DNA from: Patiria miniata
Taxonomy: Eukaryota; Echinodermata; Asteroidea; Valvatida; Asterinidae
NCBI RefSeq assembly: GCF_015706575.1
Contig: NW_024037069.1
Location: 45,256,347-45,320,346, forward strand
Direction of reading: 5' to 3'
Length of the DNA stretch: 64,000 bases
Numbering within the stretch: position 1 is the stretch's first letter; every line of letters starts with the position of its first letter. Position numbers and translations under genes: made by a program. Below are positions 9,001 through 17,908 of this stretch, one piece after another. The notes beneath the pieces are model-generated. The model had not been told where the DNA came from. It worked only from the letters and a program-made list of their open reading frames with translations, and made no database searches.

Positions 9001-12000
9001 TGATTCTGACGAGTTAGCAGTACAGAGTCATTCTCTGATCTCCTTCAAAACTCGAGTCAAGGAAGTTATTAGCCCTCTGGACATAACAGAGATGATGAGC
9101 CTGGATTTTTCAGAGCGACCTTCAGAGGACAAACCCTTTTCACAAGATGACAAGAAGTTTCTTGCCAAGGTAAAGGAAGGAATCCATCAGCGGCCAGACG
9201 GCTACTATGAAATGCCTCTACCCTTTCGAGAGAGCAGCCCAGACCTTCCAAACAACAAGTCACTGGCTCTGCATCGCTTGAACTATCTCAAGTGCCGATT
9301 CAGGAAGAATCCAAGGTTCTATGATGACTACAACTCCTTTGTAGGTGATATCATACAGAAAGGCCATGCAGAACGAGTACCAGTTGGAGATTGCAGCAGT
9401 AACAAGGCCGGGGTGTGGTACATTCCCCACCACGGCATCTATCATCCGAAAAAACCAGGAAAGATCCGCGTGGTCTTCGACTGCAGCGCAACATTCAAAG
9501 GAGTGTCTTTGAACGGCCATCTTCTGCAGGGCCCAGATATGATCAACAACCTTGTTGGCATACTGTGCAGATTCCGGCAAAATCCCATTGCATTCATGTG
9601 TGATGTGGAGCAAATGTTCCACCAGTTTAAGGTAAACTGCGAACACCGCGACTATCTGAGGTTCCTTTGGTGGGAAGGTGGAGACTTCAATACTGATCCT
9701 TTGGAGTACAGAATGTGTGTACACTTGTTTGGGGCCGTATCGTCCCCTGGATGTGCCAACTTTGGCTTGAAGTCCATTGCAGAGGACTACTGGAGCGAGT
9801 GCGGAGAGCAGGCAGCCCAATTTGTCCAACGAGACTTCTATGTAGATGATGGGTTGAAGTCCGTCTGCTGTTCTAGCGAAGCCATCAGTCTTATCAACCA
9901 AACCAAGGATCTATGTTCACGAGGTGGGCTCCACCTTCACAAATTCGTGTCCAACTCCCGGGATGTGATGGAGTGTATCGAGCCAAAGCAGCGAGCAAAG
10001 GGCATCCAGGACCTCGATCTAATTCACGATACTCTCCCGGTTGAAAGAGCTTTAGGTGTCCAGTGGTGCGTAGAGTCTGACTGTTTCAATTTCCGCATCA
10101 CTCTACAAGATAAGCCCTTGACGAGACGAGGCATCCTGTCGACAATCGGATCTATCTATGATCCACTAGGCTTTGTTGCACCTGTGCTGCTGACGGGAAG
10201 AAGAATCTTACAAGATCTATGTAGAAATCAAGTCGACTGGGATTCACCACTAGACGACGAGATCAGGTCACGCTGGGAGTGCTGGAGAGGAAGTCTCCCT
10301 CGCCTCGAAGAGCTGAAGATACCCCGATGCTACCAGCCAGACACCTTTGGAAATGTGGTGTCTAGAGAACTCCATCACTTCTCAGATGCCAGTACTGTTG
10401 GCTACGCACAGTGTACCTACCTTAGGCAGACTGATGATCAAAACAGAGTCCACTGTTCACTTGTGATGGGAAAGAGTCGAGTGACCCCCTTGAAACTGAC
10501 TACAATACCAAGGCTCGAGCTCACGGCAGCAGTGGTGTCTGTCAGAGTGGGTTCCCTCCTTGCCAGAGAGCTGGACATTGACGCAAGACACTTCTACTGG
10601 ACTGATAGCAAGATCGTGCTGGGCTACATCAACAACGAGACCCGAAGATTCCATGTCTTTGTGGCAAACAGAGCTCAGCAAATAAGGAATCATTCAGACC
10701 CCAGCCAATGGAGACATGTTGCTTCCGAAGAAAATCCAGCAGACGAAGGTTCAAGAGGCATCACACCCTCGGAGCTTGCAACTTCCAAGTGGCTCAAGGG
10801 ACCAGCATTCCTGTGGGAAGAAAATCTCCCCATGGAACAAAACCCAGGCTACCAACTCATTGAAGGCGATCCAGAAGTTAGGGCCGTACAAGTCATGGCG
10901 ACACAGTCAACACTGCCTGCGATAGATCTGACACGCTTTTCAGACTGGCGCCAAGCTAAGCGAGTCATTGCTACCTGCATAGACTTCAAGAAAAGGCTTC
11001 AAAATCGCCATGAGAGGATATCTCCAGAGGTAACCCAGAATGATGGCCAACAGATGGCAGCCATCCCCGACAAAGAACGTCTCACTGTCCAAGACATACA
11101 ACATGCTGAGATCCAGATACTCAAACTCACACAGAAGGAAGCATTTCCTCGAGAATTGCATGCACTTTCAGATCTCGATGTAAATGACAGTGACATCGAC
11201 AGACACACAGCGAGAAAACGGAATCGTACCCTGAAGAAGACTAGCTCTCTCTTCAGACTTGATCCCTTTATAGATGAGGATGGCGTTATGAGAGTTGGTG
11301 GGCGCATCCAGAAAGCAGAAACATCGTTTGGCTTCAAGCATCCAGCAATTCTTCCTCGTAAACACTGCGTCACAGAGATGATAGTCCGTTACTTTCATCA
11401 GCAAGTCGCCCACCAAGGTCGAGGCATGACAACACAAGCTGTAAGATCTAATGGCTTCTGGATAATCGGCTGCAGTTCAGCGGTGGCCAGTTTGATTCAT
11501 CGATGCGTAAAGTGTCGCAGATTGTATAGTAAACCTGGAGAGCAGAAAATGGCCAATCTCCCCGAAGATAGACTCCAGCCTGCGCCGCCTTTCACTTACT
11601 GTGGCGTTGATTACTTTGGGCCATGGACCGTAAAGGAAGGTAGAAGGGAAGTGAAACGGTATGGGGTGTTATTCACCTGCATGGCATCAAGGGCAATCCA
11701 TATCGAAGTGGCCAACTCCCTCACCACGGATGCTTTTATCAATGCTCTGCGTCGCTTCACCGCTGTGCGCGGGTCAGTAAGACTACTTAGATCAGATCAA
11801 GGCACCAACTTCGTCGGTGCAGAGTCAGAACTGAAGAGAGCTCTGGAAGAAATTGACCAGACCAAAGTTCAACACTTCCTTGAAGGAAAGGGATGTGACT
11901 ACCCTACTACAAAGATGAATGCTCCTTCAGCAAGTCACGCAGGAGGGGTTTGGGAGAGACAAATTAGATCAGTGAGGAGAGTGCTCAATGCCCTTGTGGA

Positions 12001-12544
12001 TCAGCATGGGACGCAACTCGATGACGAATCACTAAGGACTCTTATGTGTGAGTGTGCAGCAATCGTCAATGGTCGACCCTTGTCAGTTGACAACCTAAAT
12101 GACCCTAAATCGCCAGAACCACTCACTCCCAACCATTTGCTTACCTTGAAGTCCAGCGTCATCCTCCCACCACCAGGTACATTTCAATGCGTTGATGTGT
12201 ACTCTAAGAAACGTTGGAGAAGGGTCCAACACCTGGTTAACGAGTTTTGGGCTCGATGGAAGAAAGAGTATCTACATACCCTTCAAGTGCGTCAGAAATG
12301 GACCAAGGAGAAACCGGAAGTGAAAGTGGGAGACGTCGTCATAATCATGGATGATAACCTACCACGTAACCAATGGCAGCTCGGTCGAGTGACAGAAGTC
12401 TTTCCGAGTACCGACGGGCACGTTCGAAGAGCAAAGCTCGCTGTAGCTGATTCTACCTTGGATGCCAAAGGCAAGAAGACCCGTCCATCCAGATTTCTCG
12501 AACGCCCAATTCAGAAGCTCGTTGTCCTTCTGGAAAGCCAGTAG
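6044..12544 (+). CDS. BEL/Pao Gag-Pol polyprotein
   Basis: A single 2166-residue ORF. Residues about 1-165: charged, coiled-coil prone. About 190-425: decapeptide repeats (patterns TATTGTHVVP, TATSGMHLAP, TATPGSYFAP). About 440-620: retroelement Gag core (FSGDPLKFPSWKSSFETL). About 685-745: zinc knuckles (CFLCNKENHHLSEC and a second CxxC set). About 815: aspartic protease with LLDTQSD instead of DTGS. About 1130-1330: reverse transcriptase with catalytic FYVDDG near 1265. About 1440-1570: RNase H. About 1760-1990: integrase with an HHCC-type zinc region, CGVDYFG, SDQGTNF and GGVWERQ supplying D, D and E. C-terminus: the DUF5641-like domain typical of BEL/Pao. No stops or frameshifts. Start chosen at the first Met. 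Confidence 0.95.
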   Translation: MSSKDKTEKTEPGSPSTPIPFSISTPTTSYGDQEIGSAATLESTIGDHQLMKRKQGHIHEADTRSELSVRTKSSRRTCSSQLSMVSTKAALAAEAAALKTRLQYADAENAKKAELEMKHAELEKLRTMRDLQVTEAKLDAICRVQQEENAHPSISEMVEPEDKDVMMENYLGSFQTSNHNSDDCVVSEGLTTTGTHVVPTATTGTHVVPTATLGMQLAPTATTGTHVVPTTTSGMQLAPTATPGSYFAPTATTGTHVVPTATSGMHLAPTATPGSYFAPTATTGTHVVPTATLGMHLAPTATTGTHVVPTATSDMHLAPTATPGSYFAPTATTGTHVVPTATSGMHLAPTATPGSYFAPTATTGTHVVPTAIPGMQLAPTATIGTHVVPTATPGMQLAPTATTGTHVAHPATPGIQLVPTATTEPHSAEQSSTAHILGITKCLVDQLSLSRLPPPEPGLFSGDPLKFPSWKSSFETLIERRGIPPSERLHYLKKYLAGSAKDVVEGFFLLSEDDAYLKAKELLQQRFGDPFIVASAFRDKLDSWTKINSRDGTGLRRFADFLRQCEAAMQTIQSLKILNDERENRKLLTKIPEWLVARWSRKAAESKEIKKRFPPFSEFVSFITREANIACDPVTSLQSVKAIDKPDESNSSRTSRGKERGFEKRSSFSTDVTKATRERVSKPQTCFLCNKENHHLSECKIFLSKSLTERKDFVMKNGLCFGCLCRGHRSKECRYRKTCSTCAKKHPTALHGDVKKQDKQDAQTKPEHPPVVSTSSHTRISHLNKTSEGSKASMIVPVWISHQDSPERERLIYALLDTQSDTTFILDSTCKAIGAEGPKVQLLLSTMYSKNERVDSKKIEGLQVRGHDSEVGISLPATFTRDVMPANRSHIPTTRMADNWPHLQMMANELMPLSDCEIGLLIGYNCARALAPREVIPPTDDEPFAQRTDLGWGIVGIVNPDSDDCDNSVDPIGVSHRVLSCEAPYDDSDELAVQSHSLISFKTRVKEVISPLDITEMMSLDFSERPSEDKPFSQDDKKFLAKVKEGIHQRPDGYYEMPLPFRESSPDLPNNKSLALHRLNYLKCRFRKNPRFYDDYNSFVGDIIQKGHAERVPVGDCSSNKAGVWYIPHHGIYHPKKPGKIRVVFDCSATFKGVSLNGHLLQGPDMINNLVGILCRFRQNPIAFMCDVEQMFHQFKVNCEHRDYLRFLWWEGGDFNTDPLEYRMCVHLFGAVSSPGCANFGLKSIAEDYWSECGEQAAQFVQRDFYVDDGLKSVCCSSEAISLINQTKDLCSRGGLHLHKFVSNSRDVMECIEPKQRAKGIQDLDLIHDTLPVERALGVQWCVESDCFNFRITLQDKPLTRRGILSTIGSIYDPLGFVAPVLLTGRRILQDLCRNQVDWDSPLDDEIRSRWECWRGSLPRLEELKIPRCYQPDTFGNVVSRELHHFSDASTVGYAQCTYLRQTDDQNRVHCSLVMGKSRVTPLKLTTIPRLELTAAVVSVRVGSLLARELDIDARHFYWTDSKIVLGYINNETRRFHVFVANRAQQIRNHSDPSQWRHVASEENPADEGSRGITPSELATSKWLKGPAFLWEENLPMEQNPGYQLIEGDPEVRAVQVMATQSTLPAIDLTRFSDWRQAKRVIATCIDFKKRLQNRHERISPEVTQNDGQQMAAIPDKERLTVQDIQHAEIQILKLTQKEAFPRELHALSDLDVNDSDIDRHTARKRNRTLKKTSSLFRLDPFIDEDGVMRVGGRIQKAETSFGFKHPAILPRKHCVTEMIVRYFHQQVAHQGRGMTTQAVRSNGFWIIGCSSAVASLIHRCVKCRRLYSKPGEQKMANLPEDRLQPAPPFTYCGVDYFGPWTVKEGRREVKRYGVLFTCMASRAIHIEVANSLTTDAFINALRRFTAVRGSVRLLRSDQGTNFVGAESELKRALEEIDQTKVQHFLEGKGCDYPTTKMNAPSASHAGGVWERQIRSVRRVLNALVDQHGTQLDDESLRTLMCECAAIVNGRPLSVDNLNDPKSPEPLTPNHLLTLKSSVILPPPGTFQCVDVYSKKRWRRVQHLVNEFWARWKKEYLHTLQVRQKWTKEKPEVKVGDVVIIMDDNLPRNQWQLGRVTEVFPSTDGHVRRAKLAVADSTLDAKGKKTRPSRFLERPIQKLVVLLESQ
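6610..7310 (+). repeat. 30-bp tandem repeats inside BEL Gag
   Basis: About 23 units of 30 bp, each starting with a CAACTGCGAC-like block and each encoding ten residues. Three unit types alternate (ending HVVP, M-LAP and SYFAP), so higher-order periods of 60 and 90 bp are visible. Confidence 0.9.
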
Positions 12545-12816
12545 CAGGAAACCGGAATCCCCACCGGGAAGCCTTTGATTACCCTTAATTTGTGGTATAT
12601 GTAATCTCAGTAACCCAGTACACTGTTCTTTAGAAAGTTTAGATCCTGTTTAGTTATTGAGACCTATAAGGTGTTGGCACCGGTTAGTGCCCGTTTGATT
12701 TAAACCTGCTAATATACATGTGTTACTAGCTTAAAGGGTTCTTGCTGATTGTATTCTAATTGTTGACAGTGTTCCCTTTTTGATGTTAAAATTAGATTGC
12801 TAATTTTGGGGAGCCA

Positions 12817-13401
12817 TGTAAATGTATCCTGATGAATACACTTTTTGGAATAGCGCCCTCTGTTGAGGGACAGTGTACCGCATAGCAACTAAAAACGCAA
12901 TGGACGACCTCATGGTAGCTAATCTTTTCGACACCGACTTTAATCGTTTTGAATCTGAAATCTGCTGATGATACTGATCATTAATCACAATAGGATGCAA
13001 GGAGGTAACTTTCTGATGATTATATTGTCTTATGCAAGAAGTATTGTCTTTGAATTGGATATGATTTTATGATAATTTTGCGACTGAATTCTTAGTAATT
13101 CGCAACATGATAGAGATGATTACTTGTGTGTGCTCTAACCCAGTCCCGCTTTCTGATAATGTTAATCACACTTAAACATGTAATCAATGTACACTCTCGA
13201 CATAATTTTGATTGTACTTTGTGATTTACTCTGGTTTATTCACAGTTTTCACGGAGCCAATAAATACATGTAGAACCTGATGAGGCTTTTGTCGAAACCC
13301 TTGCATTTCTATGACCTGCGACCTATGACCCACACCTGTGCGATTCCCCAGCTGTAGCACTAGAATTGAGGAGCTATACCACCTGAAGTGCTGCCGCTAC
13401 A
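12817..13401 (+). repeat. BEL right LTR
   Basis: 585 bp, preceded by the purine tract and followed by the CTCGT target duplication at 13402-13406. AATAAA at about 13259. Confidence 0.93.
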
Positions 13402-14378
13402 CTCGTACTTAATTGCGGGCAGTGAATAAACAAAAATTTAAACGGATTAACGTCGTAAGACCCCGTATACACCACTTTGGGTACCAGTCTTCCTTTGGGT
13501 AAATTGAGTAATCGAGATACTTCTCTGTTCAAGCGCAATTTGAGATTTACGTCGGTTATCACCAATGTCACCTTTTTAGATTCTCTAAATATTCGAAAAC
13601 TTACCCCGGGTATAGAATTTAAAATGAAATCGAACCAATCGACGTCGTACCACCCCGGTGCTATGATGACCGAACCGGTGACTCCGAGTGGCAACGGCTC
13701 TAAATGACTCGGAGGAATAAAATCTAAATCCTCACCCGTCACGATAAGACTTCCCCTGATAATTACCCCTGCTTCCCTACTATCTCTCAACTCGCTCAAT
13801 TCGCTCGCACCCATTTCTCCTTCAATAAACTTTAAAGCCAATTCCTCACCTTCAAAGATTTTTCTTTCTCTAACAAATAATATTCTTACTAAAGATTGAA
13901 GCGTATTAAGTTCTAATTCAGTTTTTGGTATTTCTGAATTCATGGCGGCTAAAATCAACCCTCGCCGTTCAGCTATAATAGCTCTTTTTCTTTTGTTTGA
14001 TTCTAAAACGGATTCTAGTCTATCGTCTTCGTACGCTTTTATAAGATCGTTTATAGTTTTTTGTAAAACATTTTCATCGTTAATTAAAAAGTGGTATGGT
14101 ATATCGGGTAACAATCGCTCTATAAAATCTCTATCTGGCGTTCTTATGTGTACATCTGAAAGAAACTCCGCGGGTATGAGGGGAGGTTTATCCGTGGTAA
14201 ACGCGGGTCTCCCATCTATTTGCGTAAACCAGTCAATCTCCGTGGCGCTGGAAATATTAAAATATCCGGCGTTAAACAACACCCTTTTTACGCGTATAGA
14301 TTTTTGACCGTTTAAATTATCTACGACGTCTTCTAATTTAAACGTCTGCTCATTTTGAAACAAGTGAAACGAATGCAT
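13402..14378 (-). pseudogene. 5' part of split Polinton structural protein (penton/minor-capsid candidate)
   Basis: An ORF with a proper start at 14378 runs about 325 residues and then enters the BEL LTR, so the track ending at 13374 is truncated. The remaining about 70 codons are at 4572-4781, giving an original protein of roughly 400 residues. Visible features: an N-terminal globular part, a charged helical middle (SNKRKRAIIAERRG), a glycine-bounded stretch near 205-240, and a C-terminal part with a GWYDVDWFDF strand and the RLLNLPKG motif. Its pattern resembles a conserved Polinton virion-type protein that I suspect is the minor capsid/penton component, but I cannot prove this from sequence alone. 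It shares a 41-bp divergent promoter with the 478-residue gene. Confidence 0.6.
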
Positions 14379-14419
14379 TTATTTTAAAGTCTTTTTATAT
14401 TAAAACTGAAACTAAAATA
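14379..14419. promoter_or_regulatory. Divergent Polinton promoter
   Basis: A 41-bp gap between two starts. It holds CTTTTTATATTAAAAC, nearly palindromic, also found just upstream of the gene starting at 4546. It must serve both the split gene (-) and the 478-residue gene (+). Confidence 0.5.
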
Positions 14420-15856
14420 ATGAGTGATTTTAAGTCGTTAAAAAAGCAGATACAATCGATAGCTGATCAGGTAACGAAACAAGTAAATCAAAATGTAGCT
14501 AAACGACAAGCTACCACCCCAGCGCATGTACTAGACAGTCCGTATCTCACTGGCGAACTCGAGATTACGGTCAACGCGTCTAACACGTTTTTAACCCCGT
14601 TTCCCGACTTAATCTCGGACTATAAAATATCTCGCCTCAATACCAACGATGCTGTACTTCGTTGGAAAATAGACCCCATGTCTTTTTATCAAAATCAGTT
14701 AAACTTTGCGATCTATTGCGCTACAACGGGCTGTGGTGTTGGAATCGATATTTTAAACTCGAACAACCGTTACGTTAAAGCCTTATTTAATTTTCATCTA
14801 TACTTTACGGTGAGAAGGATATTAAACGACATGGCCGTAGCAATACCGGGAGAAGACTCGTTTGACGCTCTCAGCAACACCTATGATCGTGGAGCATTTA
14901 CCAACATCTGTCGGACGTTTGCCATCGATCAAAATAAGTCTTTTAAACAGACGAGAGATCAAAAGACTTATGGCTTAGGTCGGCTTTTTCTTTGGAACGA
15001 AAAAACAAAATCATTTTTACTCTTGCCGTTAGACTATGATAAAAACACGACCACACTCGACGATTTTATCAACCCCACGGGTGATAAAAATTGGGGTTTA
15101 GACGATCCAAAAAAACACGATGCTTTTTTTAAGCATTGGAGGGGTTATCTCGAACAAGACGACATCGTCAAAATGGCTTGGTTAGATTTTATACCCACCA
15201 AGAGTTCGTTTACCTCCGCGGGAATCATAAAGATCAACGAATCGATCAGATCTTACGTGTACGCTTTACTCGGTGCGCAGGCTCAAACAAAAACGAGCGT
15301 ATTATCACCGGGCACCGGATTAGACGCTCAAAGACAATTTAACGTCATCGTTGAAGATATCATCAATGCAGTAGACGACATGGAAACGAGTATCGATCAA
15401 TTTCAAGACTCTTTGCAGTATGCCAGAACGCCTTTAAATTTTGTCGTGAAACCGGGGTTGTATTTAATTCCATCGGATATGAACTTGAGGGTTGGAACGC
15501 ACGACGGCTATAACAACAATCTTCAAATCGCTACCCAGAGTATGAAAACTGGTTTGGTGCCAGATTTAAACTCACAACCTCAACCGGACGACTCTTTTGA
15601 TGACACCGATGACGTCGCGCCACCTACACCTCCAGAGCCTATGACGAACGATGTTGTTGCACCAGCACCAACACCAGCACCAACACTAACACCCTCACCA
15701 ACACCAGCACCTACACCCTCACCAACACCAGCACCTACAGTTTTAACCCAAGAACCCACGAAACTACAAACTCACCAAGACGAAAAATTATCGTTGACGG
15801 TAGGAATATTGGCTATCGTTGGCATGGGTATTTTAGCTTACGAGGCAACGCGATAA
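14420..15856 (+). CDS. Conserved Polinton protein with Pro/Thr stalk and C-terminal membrane anchor
   Basis: A 478-residue protein with an N-terminal polar helix (residues 1-35) and a large globular domain at about 45-390 containing NFAIYCATTGCGV, YFTVRRILND, SYVYALLGAQAQT and LQYARTPLNFVV. An acidic and proline-rich linker (about 395-445, repeated PTPAP) follows, then a hydrophobic C-terminal segment (LTVGILAIVGMGILAY, about 458-474). These landmarks match a protein class widespread in animal Polintons (PX/PY-type names are used in the literature); its function is not established to me. The stalk plus anchor suggests a virion or membrane surface component. It converges on the 414-residue gene across a hairpin. 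Confidence 0.75.
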   Translation: MSDFKSLKKQIQSIADQVTKQVNQNVAKRQATTPAHVLDSPYLTGELEITVNASNTFLTPFPDLISDYKISRLNTNDAVLRWKIDPMSFYQNQLNFAIYCATTGCGVGIDILNSNNRYVKALFNFHLYFTVRRILNDMAVAIPGEDSFDALSNTYDRGAFTNICRTFAIDQNKSFKQTRDQKTYGLGRLFLWNEKTKSFLLLPLDYDKNTTTLDDFINPTGDKNWGLDDPKKHDAFFKHWRGYLEQDDIVKMAWLDFIPTKSSFTSAGIIKINESIRSYVYALLGAQAQTKTSVLSPGTGLDAQRQFNVIVEDIINAVDDMETSIDQFQDSLQYARTPLNFVVKPGLYLIPSDMNLRVGTHDGYNNNLQIATQSMKTGLVPDLNSQPQPDDSFDDTDDVAPPTPPEPMTNDVVAPAPTPAPTLTPSPTPAPTPSPTPAPTVLTQEPTKLQTHQDEKLSLTVGILAIVGMGILAYEATR

Positions 15857-15880
15857 GTCACACTCTAATCACACACACAA

Positions 15881-15929
15881 AAAAAAAAAAAAGCCTTACC
15901 AACTTTGTGCTGGTAAGGCTTATTTTTTT
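15881..15929. terminator. Bidirectional hairpin between convergent Polinton genes
   Basis: A perfect 11-bp stem AAGCCTTACCA/TGGTAAGGCTT (15891-15901 and 15911-15921) with a 9-nt loop, preceded by a long A-run and followed by ATTTTTTT. It has the shape of a two-way terminator exactly between stops at 15856 and 15965. It shares its CCTTACC/GGTAAGG core with the hairpin at 3259-3288. Confidence 0.55.
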
Positions 15930-15964
15930 GTTGTTTTTTTGTTTAAACTTGATTACAACTATTA

Positions 15965-17209
15965 CTACCATCGTTTTTGCAGGTACGCAAACACCAAGGC
16001 CCCCACACCCAAAAACAAAGCCCACACGTGTTCGGCCAACCACGATACGGACTTACTCAGCGCGTTAAATATCCAACTCAGTACGCTGCCTATGATACCC
16101 GGCAGAGCACCCAATGCGCTCACTCCGAGTTTTTGAAGAGCAGATGCAAAATTAGCGAGTTGTTTTGAAATCCACTCTTTGATACCGCCTTTTGGTGGTG
16201 TTGGTGTTGGTGTTGGTGTTGGCGATGGTGCGGGTGGGGCACCAGCACCTCTCACGCTAGCGACGATGCTACTCACTATCGTGCTGATGGCTAAACTCAA
16301 AGCGGCTAAAATACTCACTACGGTCACACCTTGTTCTCTAAACAGAGTTCTAATCTTTTCTGCCAGAGTCGTGTCGTTGCCTAATATTTTATTAATCGTT
16401 TCTTTGATTCTAGCGATCTGACTTTTGAGCCCTCGTTCGTTGGTTTTTGCGGTTTCTAATCTGGCGGATCTTTCGACGTCTAAGTCGCTCAATTTATCGT
16501 TTAACTCTCGTCGTTCTTCTTCGCTGATCCTATGATCACCTAATTCATGTTCGGCATCAAATATCTCTTGGTCTAGTTCTGTGAGACGCGCTAAATTAAG
16601 TTCTAGGTTACCTCTCAACGTCTGAAGACTTTTGTCTAAACCCTGGAGTTCTCTGTAATTTAATCCTTCTGTTTGAGCGCCGGTGTCGCGTTGTAAATCG
16701 TCTATAATCTCGGTTACCTCATCGGTGGCTCTGGGTAGTTCTGTCATGGGGATACTCTCGGGTTGTACCTTTTCGAGTTTATCTTTTAGTTTGACAAGTA
16801 GTGTTGGTTTATAGTCAGCGATTTTGAGGGTGTCGCGAATAAATGCGGTACCATATTTATTTTGTAAGGTACTTAATTTGTAATATATTCTTTGACCACC
16901 TCGTCTATAAGATAATGGTTCTCGACCTTTATATGTTTTAACGTATAGATTTCTGTCTTTACCAATTTCAAAATCGTTGGGGTCGATAAACGCGGGGTCT
17001 ATATTATTTTGTTTGTAAAATGAATCAACATCTTCTTTTATTACTTTTATAGATAATCTGCTTATTGTTCCCGTGCCGAGGACGCTTTCTGTGTCTACCG
17101 GTGGTGTAGTAGTATCAAAGTCGTCATCTACATTGGTCTCTGCTACATCATCATCGTCATAATCATCTGTTCTTTCGTAGTCTGGATCATAAAATCCTCC
17201 CTCATCCAT
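15965..17209 (-). CDS. Conserved Polinton membrane protein with coiled coil
   Basis: A 414-residue protein. Residues 1-45 are very acidic (Asp-rich). About 50-130 is a globular part with YKGREPLSYRRGGQRIYY. About 190-275 is a long charged heptad-like helix (coiled coil). About 293-318 is a hydrophobic segment (VVSILAALSLAISTIVSSI). A short Pro/Thr stretch follows, and the last 60 residues contain two hydrophobic stretches (GALPGIIGSVLSWIF and VWALFLGVGALVFAYL). The EQGVTVVSILAA to KGGIKEWISKQL region is characteristic of a recurrent Polinton protein. Its role is unknown, probably membrane or virion assembly. First gene at the 3' end of a tight minus-strand cluster. Confidence 0.75.
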   Translation of the reverse strand: MDEGGFYDPDYERTDDYDDDDVAETNVDDDFDTTTPPVDTESVLGTGTISRLSIKVIKEDVDSFYKQNNIDPAFIDPNDFEIGKDRNLYVKTYKGREPLSYRRGGQRIYYKLSTLQNKYGTAFIRDTLKIADYKPTLLVKLKDKLEKVQPESIPMTELPRATDEVTEIIDDLQRDTGAQTEGLNYRELQGLDKSLQTLRGNLELNLARLTELDQEIFDAEHELGDHRISEEERRELNDKLSDLDVERSARLETAKTNERGLKSQIARIKETINKILGNDTTLAEKIRTLFREQGVTVVSILAALSLAISTIVSSIVASVRGAGAPPAPSPTPTPTPTPPKGGIKEWISKQLANFASALQKLGVSALGALPGIIGSVLSWIFNALSKSVSWLAEHVWALFLGVGALVFAYLQKRW

Positions 17210-17231
17210 TTATTTAATAAACCTATTTAAA

Positions 17232-17474
17232 TTATGCCGTTTTCATTATACTGCCCGGTAGTATACCCTGTGTCACCAACCAATTTTGCGTGGCCAGAGC
17301 TCCACTTATAATGCCCGTCAATTTAGCCGCATCTTCTACGCTTAGTTTGCTCAAATCCGGCGCTTTCATTTTGAGTAGTTTATTTCCTACCATGGCGTAT
17401 CCCATCACCAGACCCGATATGACGGCTCCGTGATAAATCGTATTAGCTATTCCGTTTGTGTCAAAGTTACTCAT
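17232..17474 (-). CDS. Small Polinton membrane protein
   Basis: 80 residues with a glycine-rich hydrophobic helix (YHGAVISGLVMGYAMVG, about 14-30) and a second weak one (TGIISGALATQNWLV). The start is preceded by TTATATTAAAAACG. It lies 22 bp upstream of the 414-residue gene's start. No function is assigned; small membrane proteins at this position are common in virus-like elements. Confidence 0.55.
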   Translation of the reverse strand: MSNFDTNGIANTIYHGAVISGLVMGYAMVGNKLLKMKAPDLSKLSVEDAAKLTGIISGALATQNWLVTQGILPGSIMKTA

Positions 17475-17533
17475 CGTTTTTAATATAACAATTTTTAAAT
17501 TGCTGGCTTAGCTACAGACCTAAAAGGTCCGAT

Positions 17534-17908
17534 CTATTCCATGTCTAGCGTTTTGGGGGCGCTGGGTGTAGTGGGTTGTGTGACTACCGGCACTGGCTGT
17601 ATAACCGGCGCAGTTGCCTTACTTTTTAGTAACAGCAACCCCACTCCTATTATAGACGCTATAGCCCCCCACATCACCCAAGAGTTGTAGTCTGGTGAGC
17701 TCGTAGCTTCGTCCGATGTTACGTTCATTTTTGCTAATTTTAATTTCATCTGTCTATTGTGCTCGGCTAAAGCTTTACCCTGCTGTATTCGTTTAGGATT
17801 TTTAGTCTTGGTCACTCTCGTTACCGTCGGTGACGACGTTGTTTTTATCGGTTGGGGCGTCTCTGTCTCTGCTGGTTGAGCTGTGATCGCTGCTTGTTGA
17901 TCTTCCAT
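17534..17908 (-). CDS. Small basic Polinton protein with one membrane segment
   Basis: 124 residues: a Thr/Pro-rich N-terminus, a basic KNPKRIQQGKALAEHNR block (about 37-53), a hydrophobic helix (MWGAIASIIGVGLLLL, about 80-95) and a Pro/Thr-rich tail. The start is preceded by TAATATAATAA. Its 5' 107 bp overlap the 3' end of the 189-residue ORF in another frame. Function unknown. Confidence 0.6.
   Translation of the reverse strand: MEDQQAAITAQPAETETPQPIKTTSSPTVTRVTKTKNPKRIQQGKALAEHNRQMKLKLAKMNVTSDEATSSPDYNSWVMWGAIASIIGVGLLLLKSKATAPVIQPVPVVTQPTTPSAPKTLDME

Larger units (their letters stand above)
4782..13401 (+). mobile_element. Full-length BEL/Pao LTR retrotransposon
   Basis: Two LTRs of equal length (585 bp) start TGTAA and end TACA. 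They look identical by eye and are flanked by CTCGT. One uninterrupted Gag-Pol ORF lies between them. A purine-rich tract (TTTTGGGGAG, about 12804-12813) precedes the right LTR, as expected for plus-strand priming. Identical LTRs and an intact ORF indicate a very recent and possibly active insertion. It sits inside a minus-strand Polinton gene. A primer-binding site after the left LTR was not matched to a specific tRNA. Confidence 0.95.

Noticed and set aside
15881..15929. Evidence of bacterial DNA (rho-independent terminator)
   Set aside because: The surroundings are a Polinton in a spliced genome; the shape is noted as a finding but gives no bacterial origin.
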